From the NCBI RefSeq assembly GCF_004337695.1, contig NZ_SJXJ01000018.1, positions 25,820 to 89,819 of the forward strand: a DNA stretch of 64,000 nt. Direction: 5' to 3'. Position 1 is the stretch's first letter, and each line of letters starts with the position of its first letter. The notes under the pieces are model-generated. The model had not been told where the DNA came from. It saw only the letters and a program-made list of their open reading frames with translations, and did no database searches. The position numbers and the translations under genes were made by a program. Below, one piece after another: positions 9,184 to 17,543 of the stretch. The stretch is from Tenacibaculum sp. M341 (GTDB lineage Bacteria > Bacteroidota > Bacteroidia > Flavobacteriales > Flavobacteriaceae).

Positions 9184-10843
9184 AACTATAAATAGTATTC
9201 AAGGTAGGTTTATTGAAAATTATAATGATGAAAAGGACTTAAAATTTCAAGAAAAATTAGCAAGTCAATTTGAAGGTGCATCATACAATGAAAAACTTGT
9301 ATTTGCACACGCCGAATGGTTATGGTCTTATTCGGTGAATGACTTGCAAACAGCAACAAAGAAAAATTACACAAAAACAATAACCGGTTTAGAGGATTCA
9401 AAAATAAAAGATGAACCTTATAAATACGGTTTTGGTAGTGCTGGTCAATTTCATAAAACCAATAAATATTGGGAGATAGCATTTAATATTGAATTAATAA
9501 AAACACTTGTTGAAAAACAATCTGAAGGTGCAGATTTAGAAGAATTAAAAAATTGGGTTGAAGCCATTTGCTTATATCTTAAATACTATCAAGAGAAAGA
9601 GAAATATCCTGTAGATGCAAAATTTAGAGAAAGATTTCAAGATAAGGCTCTAACGATGTATAATATATTAACATATTGTGCTTTTCCAGATCGTTACGAA
9701 AGAATTGCTTCTAATGGTCATAAAGCTCAAATTTACCATACATTTAGGTCGCTAATTAAGGAAGAAGAAGGTGAAAACACCAATGCTGATGAATGTATTT
9801 TATTAATAAGAGAAAAGCTAAATAAATGGAGGAATAATGGTTTTGACTTCTACGAAAATGACCTAAAAAAGCTATGGAATTATAGTGCAAGTGATATACC
9901 TTATGATGAATTACAAGCAATATTATACAAAAAAGCGATTGTTTTATATGGCCCACCAGGCACAAGTAAAACGCATTCTGCAAATACAATAGCAAATGCA
10001 CTTATAAAAGAAAGCTATCTTAAAAATAAAGGAAATCTTGATACCTTCTTTTCAAATAGTGAATCAATTGTTAATAATAGAATACATAGACTTCAATTAC
10101 ACGCAAATTATACATACGAAGATTTTGTTGCAGGTGTGCAATTGGTTGAAGACCAAACCAAACCACAAAAAGGTAAACTGTTTGAGTATTGTGCTTTAGC
10201 AAAAAATGATACTGGCAATCTACCTCACGTTTTAATATTAGACGAAATCAATCGTGTTGATTTATCAAGAGTCTTTGGGGAAGTTTTTTCAGCAATGGAA
10301 AATAGAAATGAAGATATTGTAACAGCAGTTGGTAACTTTAAATTAAACATTCCAGATAATTTATACATAATTGGTACAATGAATGAAATCGACTTTTCTT
10401 TAGAGCAAATAGATTTCGCTTTAAGACGTCGTTTTTTATGGTTCCCTTACGGTTACAATTCAGGTATCTTACAAGGTATTGTTTATTTAAAAAATGAAAA
10501 ACAAAAGGCAGGCTTATCACATAGAGATATTGAACGTTTAGTAAATGCTGCTAATGCTTTAAATATTGCCATATCTAATGCGGATGAATTAGGAAAACAG
10601 TTTGAAATTGGTCATACATTTTTTGCTGAAATAGTTGATATATATTCGTCTTTTAAAGCTATCAACAATAAAACAAATAGAATTAAAGATAAATTATTCA
10701 GAGCTAATGGTCCTGCATCTATTCTTTGGGATATTTCTATTCAACCCATTTTAGAAGCCTATTTGGGCAACGTTGAAGAAGATGAAAAAAAGAAAACAAT
10801 TAATGATTTAAACAACACCTTCTTTAAAGCATCACTTGAATAA
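9158..10843 (+). CDS. mcrB: McrB-like AAA+ GTPase subunit of a modified-DNA restriction system (5' end frameshifted)
   Basis: A 561-residue AAA+ protein of the McrB GTPase family, the motor that with McrC cleaves methylated or otherwise modified DNA. A helical N-terminal region includes the family-typical HAEWLWSYS. The Walker A motif GPPGTSKT is at 265-272, Walker B VLILDEINR at 358-366, and the McrB signature GTMNEIDFSLEQIDFALRRR at about 406-425. The methylated-base-reading N-terminal domain of E. coli McrB is not recognisable. The first nine codons are probably not native, because the true N-terminus is in the 9070-9183 piece one frame away. The gene overlaps mcrC by eight bases. If the frameshift is real, expression would depend on reinitiation at 9158. 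Confidence 0.87.
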   Translation: MILFILSIETINSIQGRFIENYNDEKDLKFQEKLASQFEGASYNEKLVFAHAEWLWSYSVNDLQTATKKNYTKTITGLEDSKIKDEPYKYGFGSAGQFHKTNKYWEIAFNIELIKTLVEKQSEGADLEELKNWVEAICLYLKYYQEKEKYPVDAKFRERFQDKALTMYNILTYCAFPDRYERIASNGHKAQIYHTFRSLIKEEEGENTNADECILLIREKLNKWRNNGFDFYENDLKKLWNYSASDIPYDELQAILYKKAIVLYGPPGTSKTHSANTIANALIKESYLKNKGNLDTFFSNSESIVNNRIHRLQLHANYTYEDFVAGVQLVEDQTKPQKGKLFEYCALAKNDTGNLPHVLILDEINRVDLSRVFGEVFSAMENRNEDIVTAVGNFKLNIPDNLYIIGTMNEIDFSLEQIDFALRRRFLWFPYGYNSGILQGIVYLKNEKQKAGLSHRDIERLVNAANALNIAISNADELGKQFEIGHTFFAEIVDIYSSFKAINNKTNRIKDKLFRANGPASILWDISIQPILEAYLGNVEEDEKKKTINDLNNTFFKASLE

Positions 10844-11306
10844 TACTATTAAGCATATAGTTCATTTAAAAGAAAGCACTTGTATTGGTAATAAGTTGAG
10901 TTATGACATAATTCAATTTGTTAATGCTCAAGTTATTTCTAAAAATTCATTTTTTCATTTTTCTGATAAAGAAAGAGAAGCTGAACCTGTTTTTAATTAT
11001 TACAATAATCAATGGAGGGTAAATAGATTTGTTGGTGAAATTTCATTTACATTTCAAGAGAAAGAATATCAAATTATTATTAAACCAAGGTTTGGTGAAT
11101 TGTTTTTATTTGAATTATTAGAAGTCATTTTTAATTTCAAATTCGCAAAGAGCAAACAATCATTAAGTAAATCTGACATCACAGATAATTACATAAAACG
11201 TATAATAGCTAAAATTTGGTTATCAAAATTAATACAGGCAAATAAGTATGGTTTACCTCGTACAAATAAGAAAAGAGTTTTTTCTGGAGCACAAATAAAA
11301 GGGTAA
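10836..11306 (+). pseudogene. mcrC: McrC-like subunit, N-terminal part (frameshifted)
   Basis: A 156-residue N-terminal part of an McrC-like protein (McrBC 5-methylcytosine restriction component family). It starts eight bases inside mcrB, the usual coupling of this pair. The region forms the domain that docks on the McrB ring. It stops at TAA 11304-11306 straight after the residues GAQIKG. The remainder continues in the +1 frame as KLEVRNS and onward, which restores the expected G-x-I-x-G-K-L/I motif of McrC. One extra A in the run at 11297-11300 explains the break. Confidence 0.82.
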
Positions 11307-11325
11307 GTTAGAGGTTAGAAACAGT

Positions 11326-12141
11326 ATGTTATCTTACAAAAACAACAATAAGTTAATATCGTCAAGCTATGAAAAAACGATCAACCCAGATATAGCATCA
11401 TTGTTATATGAAGCGTTTAAAAAACTATTAAAAAGTTACGGTTTACCACAAATAAATAGACTACCAAAAAACGCAATTCAAATAATACACCAATTAGAAT
11501 TAGCGAGAGGTAAATCTTTAAAACGACAATCATTTTACGATACTTCTAAATTGCCAAAAATATACCAATCCTTCAAAGAAGTATTAGATTTATCAATATC
11601 CATTTTAACTAACAAAACAATGAATAACCAAGCTTCAAATAAGCACGGTTACTCATGCTTTTTAGATATGGCTGAAATTTGGGAAATGTATTTATTGAAA
11701 ATTTTTCAAGTAAAGTTCAAACTTGAAGGTTGGCAAGTAGAATCTGAAACAATACAATCTTATAAGGGAAGCTTTTATTCACGTAAATTAATTCCAGATA
11801 TCGTATTAAGTAAAGGTAATAAAGTAGCTGTTTTTGATGCTAAGTACAAATTTATGAAAGGTCATTATTCAGATGTTGATAGATCAGATTTCTTTCAAAT
11901 TCATACTTATAAGGCATATTACAATAAGAAGAATAAATTAGTAATTTCAGGTTTGTTATATCCTATTACTTCAAACAATATCAAAAAAGAATCTGTAAAT
12001 AGCATTTTGAATGATTACACAAAGTTTTTAATAGGTGGAATAAATATTGAAGAGTTTACTAATACCGAGGAGACAATTTTAAAGTTTAGAAAATCTGCAA
12101 ACGAACTATTATTTTATATAGAAAAAGAATTGATAAATTAA
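11326..12141 (+). pseudogene. mcrC: McrC-like subunit, C-terminal nuclease part (frameshifted)
   Basis: A 271-residue C-terminal part of the McrC-like protein. It carries the PD-(D/E)xK nuclease core, seen as LIPDIVL followed by AVFDAKYK (about residues 162-184), so the catalytic residues survive. The ATG at 11326 is only the first ATG after the frameshift; the open frame extends upstream through LEVRNS to the junction at about 11298. Joined, the protein would be about 435 residues, within the usual McrC range. Whether a separate nuclease fragment is made and works with the N-terminal part is unknown. Confidence 0.82.
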
Positions 12142-12199
12142 TACATTATACGAAGAAAAAAGTCAGTTTTATACCTGATAATTTGATTAATAAAACAAC

Positions 12200-12230
12200 A
12201 AACCCTGTAAACATAATGCTTACAGGGTTT
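12200..12230. terminator. Hairpin terminator next to the left att repeat
   Basis: AAACCCTGTAA (12200-12210) pairs perfectly with TTACAGGGTTT (12220-12230) around a nine-base loop. It ends two bases before the left copy of the tmRNA end. It resembles the hairpin beside the real tmRNA end at 18374-18416, so it is probably the original ssrA terminator, displaced by the insertion, and may also end mcrC transcription. Confidence 0.7.
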
Positions 12231-12232
12231 AT

Positions 12233-12247
12233 TTGTGGAGACGCCGA
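12233..12247. repeat. Left attachment-site repeat (copy of tmRNA 3' end)
   Basis: The 15 bases ttgtggagacgccga are identical to 18418-18432, which covers the last bases of the tmRNA. The match then decays but continues partly (tattcaaac against gaatcgaac). This is the expected far att site of an element that recombined into ssrA. Confidence 0.85.
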
Positions 12248-12387
12248 TATTCAAACAGGTTTTTTTATAAAAACTTATCAAGCTTTAAAAATGGCTTTAA
12301 ACCTATTGTTTTTAATGTATGTAGCTTTTTTATGTCTTTTTTACTATTAATTAAAATTAAGTAAAACATAACTAAATAAAGCTATAG

Positions 12388-12406
12388 TTGTACAACGGTT
12401 GTACAA
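12388..12406. promoter_or_regulatory. Paired TTGTACAA motif, left end (candidate integrase arm site or int operator)
   Basis: Two copies of the palindrome TTGTACAA (12388-12395 and 12399-12406) are separated by CGG. A matching pair with the same three-base spacing is near the right end at 18345-18363. This left pair overlaps the spacer and -33 region of the putative integrase promoter, so it could also give autoregulation. Confidence 0.55.
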
Positions 12407-12412
12407 AACTAT

Positions 12413-12420
12413 TATATTTG
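12413..12420 (+). promoter_or_regulatory. Bacteroidota -7 promoter box of the integrase gene
   Basis: TATATTTG fits the TAnnTTTG consensus, with a TTG at 12388-12390 as a possible -33 element (22-base spacer). Transcription would start near 12427, just before the integrase ATG at 12444, which supports that start over the upstream ATG at 12399. Confidence 0.55.
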
Positions 12421-12443
12421 CCATGCTCAAAATACTTCATCTT

Positions 12444-13775
12444 ATGGCTACTGTTAAATTTCTTACAAGAAGTAAGAAAAACCCAACAAAAATTTATATC
12501 CGTTTTATCAATGGTAGGGCAGAGAATCTAATGCGCTCTACTCCTTTAGTTGTGAATCCTGAATACTTCAATAACAAAACGGGAAAGGTTAGACAAATAT
12601 CACACTATAAAGAGAGAACCAATTTAGAAGCTTCTTTAGCTAGTCTAAAATCTTTGGTTTTAAAAAAACACATGGAAGCTGTTGAAAACAATATTTTTAT
12701 TAATTCTGAGTGGTTACAAAATTGTATTAACCAACATTTTAATCTTGTCAAAGTAACTGATAATAATTTTATAGCTAATTACTGCGATTATTTTATCGAA
12801 CGTTTACCGTTAAAAGTGAATGATAAAACTGGAGAACTGGGAGTAACAAAAGCCACAGAAAAGAAATACGCCACTATTAAAAGAAAAATAGTAAACTTTG
12901 ATAATTACAAACGAAAAAGACATCGTTTAACAGATGTTAATTTATCTTATAGAAATGAGTTTTTAAAGTATTTATTAGAAGTTGACAAATTAGGACGAAA
13001 TACGGCAGGACGTTATATAAAATTTTTAAAAAGTATTTGTTTAGATGCTCAAAAAAATGGTTTTCATGTTAGCAACGAGCTAATACAAATTAAAGGTTTT
13101 TCATTAAAAGTTGATAAAATATATTTAGACTTTAAAGACTTAGAAAAAATTGAAAACACCACTTTTGAAGATGAACGCTTTAACAATGCTAAAGATTGGC
13201 TTTTAATAGGTTGCTATATTGGTCAGCGTGCAGGAGATTTACTACAGCTAACCAAAGAAAACATAAAATTTAATGGAAACTTAGAATTTATTGAGTTGAT
13301 ACAGCAAAAAACGCAAAAACGAGTATCTATACTAATACACCCCAAAGTTAAAAGTATATTAGAAAAAAGAAATGAGAACTTTCCACCTGCTTATACTGCA
13401 AACCCTAGTAGTTCAGTAACTATGTTTAACAGAGCGATAAAAGAAGTTTGTAAAAAAGCAGAGCTAAACTATGTTGTTAGTGGTTCTAAAATAAATAAGG
13501 AAACTAAGAGAAAAGAAAAAGGAGAATTTCCAAAATACGAACTTATAACCTCACATATTTGCAGACGCTCTTTTGCTACCAATTATTACGGTGATATTCC
13601 AACACCTTTACTTTTAAATATTACTGGTCATAGTAATGAAAAAGAGTTTTTAAACTACATAGGTAAAACTGCAATAGACTACGCACAGCAAATGGCTACA
13701 TATTGGAATATAGAGAGTCAAAAACAACAAATAAAAGAAGGAAAACAAGAAACACCAATGCGTGTTGCTAATTAA
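12444..13775 (+). CDS. Tyrosine-type site-specific recombinase (integrase)
   Basis: A Bacteroidota-type phage integrase of 443 residues when started at ATG 12444. The frame is open to an ATG at 12399, but homologous proteins begin like MATVKFLTRSKKNPTKIYIRF and the promoter lies between. Arm-binding and SAM-like domains (about 1-210) precede the catalytic domain. The tyrosine-recombinase residues are visible: R262 (GQRAGD), K289 or K292, H371-x-x-R374 (HICRRSF), H396 (TGHS) and the nucleophile Y405 (FLNYIGK). It should catalyse integration and excision between the 15-bp repeats at the tmRNA end. It stands at the left end of the element next to its likely att site, as is usual. Confidence 0.93.
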   Translation: MATVKFLTRSKKNPTKIYIRFINGRAENLMRSTPLVVNPEYFNNKTGKVRQISHYKERTNLEASLASLKSLVLKKHMEAVENNIFINSEWLQNCINQHFNLVKVTDNNFIANYCDYFIERLPLKVNDKTGELGVTKATEKKYATIKRKIVNFDNYKRKRHRLTDVNLSYRNEFLKYLLEVDKLGRNTAGRYIKFLKSICLDAQKNGFHVSNELIQIKGFSLKVDKIYLDFKDLEKIENTTFEDERFNNAKDWLLIGCYIGQRAGDLLQLTKENIKFNGNLEFIELIQQKTQKRVSILIHPKVKSILEKRNENFPPAYTANPSSSVTMFNRAIKEVCKKAELNYVVSGSKINKETKRKEKGEFPKYELITSHICRRSFATNYYGDIPTPLLLNITGHSNEKEFLNYIGKTAIDYAQQMATYWNIESQKQQIKEGKQETPMRVAN

Positions 13776-13788
13776 TTAAAAAAATAAT

Positions 13789-14625
13789 ATGAAGATACTT
13801 GGTGTTGAAATAAAATCGGATAAGTATACATCAAATGCTTACAGTATGTATGTTTTTATTGATAATGAAAAGAAGAATGAATTAAATAGGGAATTAACGA
13901 AGACTTACTACATAGAAGATAAAAAAGAAAGATTAAAAAAAGTAAGAGAGTTGTTGAAAAATAATGATGATAATAGACTAGGTGTAACGGTTACAACTCC
14001 ATCTATATCTAAGTTTGAGTTGATTGAAGAGTTAGGGTTTGAGAATATTGATACATTTATAGAACAACAAAATAAGAGTATGTTTTTTAATGTTTGGGTT
14101 GAAGTATCTAATAAAAGGGCTTTAGAAATAGAGGTTTATATTAATGACATTTTCAATAATTTAGAAAAAGAAAATAGTAATTATGATAAAATATGTTATT
14201 TAATAGATCAACAATATATAGAACATACTAATATTTTCGATCATTATAAAAGTGATGTTTTATATAGAGAGCAATACAATAGTCTCATATATGATATATT
14301 ACAGAAAAAAATTAATGAAATATCTAGTTTTTCAATTAAAGAGTTAAGAAGACCTGTTGAATCAACTGTTCGAAAAAAATTAGCTTGGAAAGCATCTAAA
14401 ACATCTATTGGAACGCTATTCGGATTATTACATAAACATGGAATAATTGAGGGAGCTAAAGTAGATATTAATAGAGGACTTACTGATATGTTTTCTAATT
14501 TGAGTAAAGAAACTTTAACCGATAATATAGCTTTGAAAGAAAATCATAAAGAAGCTAAAATTAATTATGATATAAAAACAAAAGAGCTAGTAAATGAATG
14601 GATAGAGTATTTGAAGAATAAATAG
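13789..14625 (+). CDS. Hypothetical protein, element cargo
   Basis: A 278-residue soluble protein that I do not recognise. It is lysine- and asparagine-rich with many charged helices and has no signal peptide or membrane segment. Near residues 183-225 a basic patch (KELRRPVESTVRKKLAWK) is followed by a small glycine-containing turn. It starts 13 bases after the integrase stop and is probably co-transcribed with it. A gene behind the integrase that is not needed for replication or excision is often a fitness or defence passenger; this is inference from position only. Confidence 0.65.
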   Translation: MKILGVEIKSDKYTSNAYSMYVFIDNEKKNELNRELTKTYYIEDKKERLKKVRELLKNNDDNRLGVTVTTPSISKFELIEELGFENIDTFIEQQNKSMFFNVWVEVSNKRALEIEVYINDIFNNLEKENSNYDKICYLIDQQYIEHTNIFDHYKSDVLYREQYNSLIYDILQKKINEISSFSIKELRRPVESTVRKKLAWKASKTSIGTLFGLLHKHGIIEGAKVDINRGLTDMFSNLSKETLTDNIALKENHKEAKINYDIKTKELVNEWIEYLKNK

Positions 14626-14789
14626 CACCCTATTTTTAAAAAAATAAAGCACAACGAAAAAGTGTTTAAGTTGTTGTTTGTTAGTGTTTTATTTTTACCC
14701 TTTTTTTGGGTTTGTTTTTTTTAGGGTGTTTCAAGGGGATTAAAAACAATACACTTTTGCATTGTAATTAACATTAAAAGTAAGTTAAT
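14626..14789. other. Intergenic region with nested inverted repeats
   Basis: CACCCTA (14626-14632) starts right after the stop of the preceding gene, and its complement TAGGGTG is at 14722-14728. Between them is a T-rich stretch with a small ACCC/GGGT hairpin (about 14697-14711). The outer pair could form a long-range stem in RNA or single-stranded DNA. The end of the region leads into the excisionase-like gene and presumably holds its promoter. Confidence 0.4.
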
Positions 14790-15083
14790 ATGAATGCAAA
14801 TTTAATACCTGCTATTCAGATACAAGGTATCACAGCAGAAACCCTAATCGGGCAAATTAAAGAGGTTTTAAAAGATTTAAACCCAACACAACAACCACAA
14901 ACTACAACCGATAAACTTCTAACAAGGAAAGAAGTTTGTAAACTCCTACAAGTATCTTTAGTTACAGTACATAACTGGACTAAACAAGGTATACTAAACC
15001 CCTATCGTATAGGTAATAAACTACGTTTTAAGGAAAGTGAAGTTTTAGAAGCCCTACAAGCTGTTAACCCTAAAAACGTATAG
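14790..15083 (+). CDS. Helix-turn-helix excisionase-family DNA-binding protein
   Basis: A 97-residue protein with a MerR/excisionase-like winged HTH (HTH_17 type) at about residues 42-92: LLTRKEVCKLLQVSLVTVHN, then W-T-K-Q-G-I-L-N-P-Y and R-I-G-N-K-L-R-F. The family supplies the directionality factor for tyrosine integrases or represses the element. Its place a short way behind the integrase fits an excisionase (Xis) or regulator role. The N-terminal 35 residues are proline/threonine-rich linker. It begins a run of closely spaced genes (15086, 15435, 16870). Confidence 0.85.
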   Translation: MNANLIPAIQIQGITAETLIGQIKEVLKDLNPTQQPQTTTDKLLTRKEVCKLLQVSLVTVHNWTKQGILNPYRIGNKLRFKESEVLEALQAVNPKNV

Positions 15084-15085
15084 CT

Positions 15086-15418
15086 ATGAACTTAGAAAGA
15101 ATCAATACTAAAAAGGTTAACATTTTACAATCTATTATCGATGAAGTTGCCAGTATAGGTACACAATCGGAATGCTACGAAAAACTAGAGACCTCTAAAG
15201 TTGTTTATAGTCTTTTAAGAGACTATCCACACAATAGAAGCTTAGAGCCTGAGAGCATAGACAGTGTACATATATGTTTAGCTAAAAGTTACTTAGAAAT
15301 AGGCATACTTGCTAGCAATCAATTAACCAATAGCTTGGATTTAGCTATTACATGCATTGAGTGTGCTTTGTCTGAACTTGTAGACAGTTTTAAGAAAAAC
15401 GAAACTAAGTACAACTAA
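15086..15418 (+). CDS. Hypothetical protein, element operon
   Basis: A 110-residue, mostly helical soluble protein without a recognisable domain. It starts two bases after the excisionase-like gene and ends 16 bases before the replication protein, so it is part of the same transcript. Its size and helical character resemble a second small protein at 17670-17981 in the same element (both about 105 residues with a run of S/L/I-rich helices), but I see no clear sequence identity. Function unknown. Confidence 0.65.
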   Translation: MNLERINTKKVNILQSIIDEVASIGTQSECYEKLETSKVVYSLLRDYPHNRSLEPESIDSVHICLAKSYLEIGILASNQLTNSLDLAITCIECALSELVDSFKKNETKYN

Positions 15419-15434
15419 AACAAGTTTTGTTGCT

Positions 15435-16865
15435 TTGATTGACGGGATTAAAATACAATTACCAAGTCGAACAGCTACAATGTGGTTGTCTAATAGCTTG
15501 CTTGATTTTCATACATATACCAATGTAAATACAGGTGAATTATTAGACAATACAATTGTAGCAAAATATAAAGGCTTAGTATTTATTATAACGCAATCCC
15601 AAAAAGATGAAAACACACATTATTGTTATGTTCGTGGCTCACTACACAAATACTTTAATAACGGTAAACATAATTACAATGAATTTAGTTTTAATGATTT
15701 ACAAAATGTAATTACAGACCTTAAAAATAAATTTAGTATAGAGCCTGAAACTGCAATTTTACGTAACGTCGAATTTGGTGTAAATATTAATACTCCTATA
15801 TCTGCAAAACAATTATTAAAAGATTTAGTTGCATATGGAAATTACACATTTGGAACTCTTACAGTAGCAAATAAAAAAGTTGGCAAGATGATAAGCCAAC
15901 AACAAGTGAAACTAAAGATTTATGATAAAGGAACTCAATACAAAACTAAAACAAACAATTTAACTCGTATTGAAATAGCTGTAAAGAAAATGGAATATTT
16001 AAAGAAGTATAATATTTCAACACTTACCGACATACTTAATTTAAAGAAATTAAAGCCTTTAGGTACACTTTTACAATTTTACTGGGATAAAATAATTTAT
16101 TTCGATAAAAGCATAAAATATAAGAACCTAACCAATTTTGAACGTAAGAAACTACTTTACTACGCTACTCCTAGAAACTGGGTAGAGTTTAACCGTACTC
16201 AACGAATGAGAGCTAAAAAACATTACTCAAAATTAGTACAAACATACGGTTCTACAACACAGCTTCAAATATCAAATTTAATAAATGAAAAATGGGAGGA
16301 ACTAACAGCAAAAAAGTGTATACGAATTAACCATAATATTAATAGTATTTCACAGCAAGGGAATGTATACGAATTAACTGTTAGTATAGATGGTCAAAAT
16401 GTAAACAAAACCTCATTAAAAGGAATTGATAAAATTTTGCCCGAAAACACCATCGAAAAACAATCAAAAAAACAAGACAAGAAATATAGTTGTACAATAT
16501 GTAAAAGTGACATTTCACAAAAGAGAAAGGGCGCAAAATATTGTAGTAAAAAATGTAATAATAAATCAAACGGTATGCAGAGAACAAAGAAAAGGCAAAA
16601 AAGAATATTAGAGGAAAAAAAGTATTTTCAAAACCTTATTAAAAAACTACATAAAAACGATTTAAACCTAATTATTAGCTATAAAGTGGGAACATCTATT
16701 TACACAGATAATTTATTACAATCTGAAATAAACACCACTTTAGAATGGATTCAAAATATAGTAGAAGTATCGGTAACTCAATCCAAAAAGAATAATAACA
16801 AAATAATACTAACTAGTTACCGTGCAAGAAAATTAATTAAATATATAAATAGAATAAACAAATAA
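15435..16865 (+). CDS. Phage/plasmid-type replication initiation protein with C-terminal zinc finger
   Basis: A 476-residue protein whose N-terminal two thirds resemble replication initiators of filamentous-phage gene II / plasmid Rep type: it opens MIDGIKIQLPS, has an internal VKLKIYDKGTQ, and then LTRIEIAVKKMEYL, the K-x-Y-D-K-G and R-x-E motifs of that group. Such proteins nick DNA for rolling-circle replication; the catalytic tyrosines are not assigned here. Around residues 350-390 is a Cys4-type knuckle (CTICKSDISQKRKGAKYC then C), common in small-replicon proteins of Flavobacteriia. The start is TTG at 15435, since no ATG lies at the family-typical N-terminus. It implies that the element has a circular, self-replicating stage. 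Confidence 0.75.
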   Translation: MIDGIKIQLPSRTATMWLSNSLLDFHTYTNVNTGELLDNTIVAKYKGLVFIITQSQKDENTHYCYVRGSLHKYFNNGKHNYNEFSFNDLQNVITDLKNKFSIEPETAILRNVEFGVNINTPISAKQLLKDLVAYGNYTFGTLTVANKKVGKMISQQQVKLKIYDKGTQYKTKTNNLTRIEIAVKKMEYLKKYNISTLTDILNLKKLKPLGTLLQFYWDKIIYFDKSIKYKNLTNFERKKLLYYATPRNWVEFNRTQRMRAKKHYSKLVQTYGSTTQLQISNLINEKWEELTAKKCIRINHNINSISQQGNVYELTVSIDGQNVNKTSLKGIDKILPENTIEKQSKKQDKKYSCTICKSDISQKRKGAKYCSKKCNNKSNGMQRTKKRQKRILEEKKYFQNLIKKLHKNDLNLIISYKVGTSIYTDNLLQSEINTTLEWIQNIVEVSVTQSKKNNNKIILTSYRARKLIKYINRINK

Positions 16866-16869
16866 CATT

Positions 16870-17133
16870 ATGAGATTAACAGATGAAAAACGTCGAGAAT
16901 TATTAAAAAGAGCAAAAGAATTATTAAAAAAAGATTTAACCTATAAAGAAATAGCTAATGCAATAGGTATAAATGAGAAAACAGCTAGTAAATGGTTAAA
17001 GCCTTATAAAGAAACTGAAAACATTGAAAAAAAATTAATACAGCGTATAAGCAAGGCGTTAGCGGATGAGAATACATCTGTAAGAGACATATTTTGTTTA
17101 TTTCAAGCATTAAGCGTATATAAAAAATACTAA
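16870..17133 (+). CDS. Small helix-turn-helix protein
   Basis: An 87-residue basic protein with a clear HTH at about residues 24-46 (TYKEIANAIGINEKTASKWL), similar to the HTH of terminase small subunits and resolvase-type regulators. It begins five bases after the replication protein stop and is the last gene before the terminator at 17148-17179. It may regulate copy number or replication of the element; its exact role is unknown. Confidence 0.75.
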   Translation: MRLTDEKRRELLKRAKELLKKDLTYKEIANAIGINEKTASKWLKPYKETENIEKKLIQRISKALADENTSVRDIFCLFQALSVYKKY

Positions 17134-17147
17134 AACTTCATAAAGAA

Positions 17148-17179
17148 GCCCCTTTTTAAGTTAAAAACTTTTAGGGGGC
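17148..17179 (+). terminator. Hairpin after the replication operon
   Basis: GCCCC (17148-17152) pairs with GGGGC (17175-17179), extended by an A/T stem (CTTTTTAA... TTTTAG). It lies 15 bases after the stop of the 87-residue HTH gene and is a likely terminator of the 14790-17133 operon. Confidence 0.6.
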
Positions 17180-17305
17180 ATACTTATAAAATTAACAAGT
17201 TAAAGTACGTTAATAAACTTGTTTCTAAATGCGCTTTAAAAATTTCTATTAATTACCTTTTATTACAATGTAATTACCTCTTTTAAATTAAAAAATTACT
17301 CAAAA

Positions 17306-17467
17306 ATGACTTTTAAAAACAAAATTGACACAAAAAAAGCATACAAATATTACTGCTTAGGCTTGAATAGCAAAGAAATAGCTAAACTTTTAGATTGTAG
17401 TTATCGAACAATACAAAATTATATGACAAAGCAAAATTGGAAGAAAAAAAGAGCTAATTTAAAATAG
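17306..17467 (+). CDS. 53-residue HTH protein
   Basis: A short open frame from ATG 17306 to TAG 17467. The translation contains a recognisable HTH, GLNSKEIAKLLDCSYRTIQN, followed by a very basic tail (KQNWKKKRANLK). This is the Sigma-70 region 4/terminase-ATPase HTH pattern, seen in many tiny phage and element regulators. It is isolated by 170 bases upstream and 70 bases downstream from other genes. The base composition and a sensible motif make it a likely real gene. Confidence 0.6.
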   Translation: MTFKNKIDTKKAYKYYCLGLNSKEIAKLLDCSYRTIQNYMTKQNWKKKRANLK

Positions 17468-17508
17468 CATGATTGACAATAATCTCTAGTAGATAATTCA
17501 TTTTTCTA

Positions 17509-17516
17509 TATCTTTG
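17509..17516 (+). promoter_or_regulatory. Bacteroidota -7 box upstream of the structured leader
   Basis: TATCTTTG matches TAnnTTTG. Transcription would start close to the first 22-nt repeat at 17522, so the repeat and the folded segment would lie at the 5' end of the RNA. No good TTG -33 element is seen at the usual distance. Confidence 0.45.
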
Positions 17517-17521
17517 GTAAT

Positions 17522-17543
17522 TCCTAAAAGCAAAATATTATGA
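17522..17543 (+). repeat. 22-nt direct repeat, copy 1
   Basis: The sequence beginning tcctaaaagcaaaatattat is identical over 22 bases to 17652-17673. Each copy ends in an ATG start codon (17540 and 17670), so it is a duplicated leader and start region. Confidence 0.85.

Noticed and set aside
12233-12256. A tRNA or second tmRNA at the left att site
   Set aside because: Only about 15-24 bases of the tmRNA end are present; no further stem, tag frame or 5' half follows.
12399-12443. Upstream ATGs of the integrase (12399 and 12423)
   Set aside because: The first precedes the -7 box at 12413-12420 and would give residues not found in homologues; ATG 12444 gives the family-typical start.
16426-16611. 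Plus-strand frame overlapping the replication protein
   Set aside because: It lies entirely inside the replication gene in another frame, and the main frame has the meaningful zinc-knuckle motif there.
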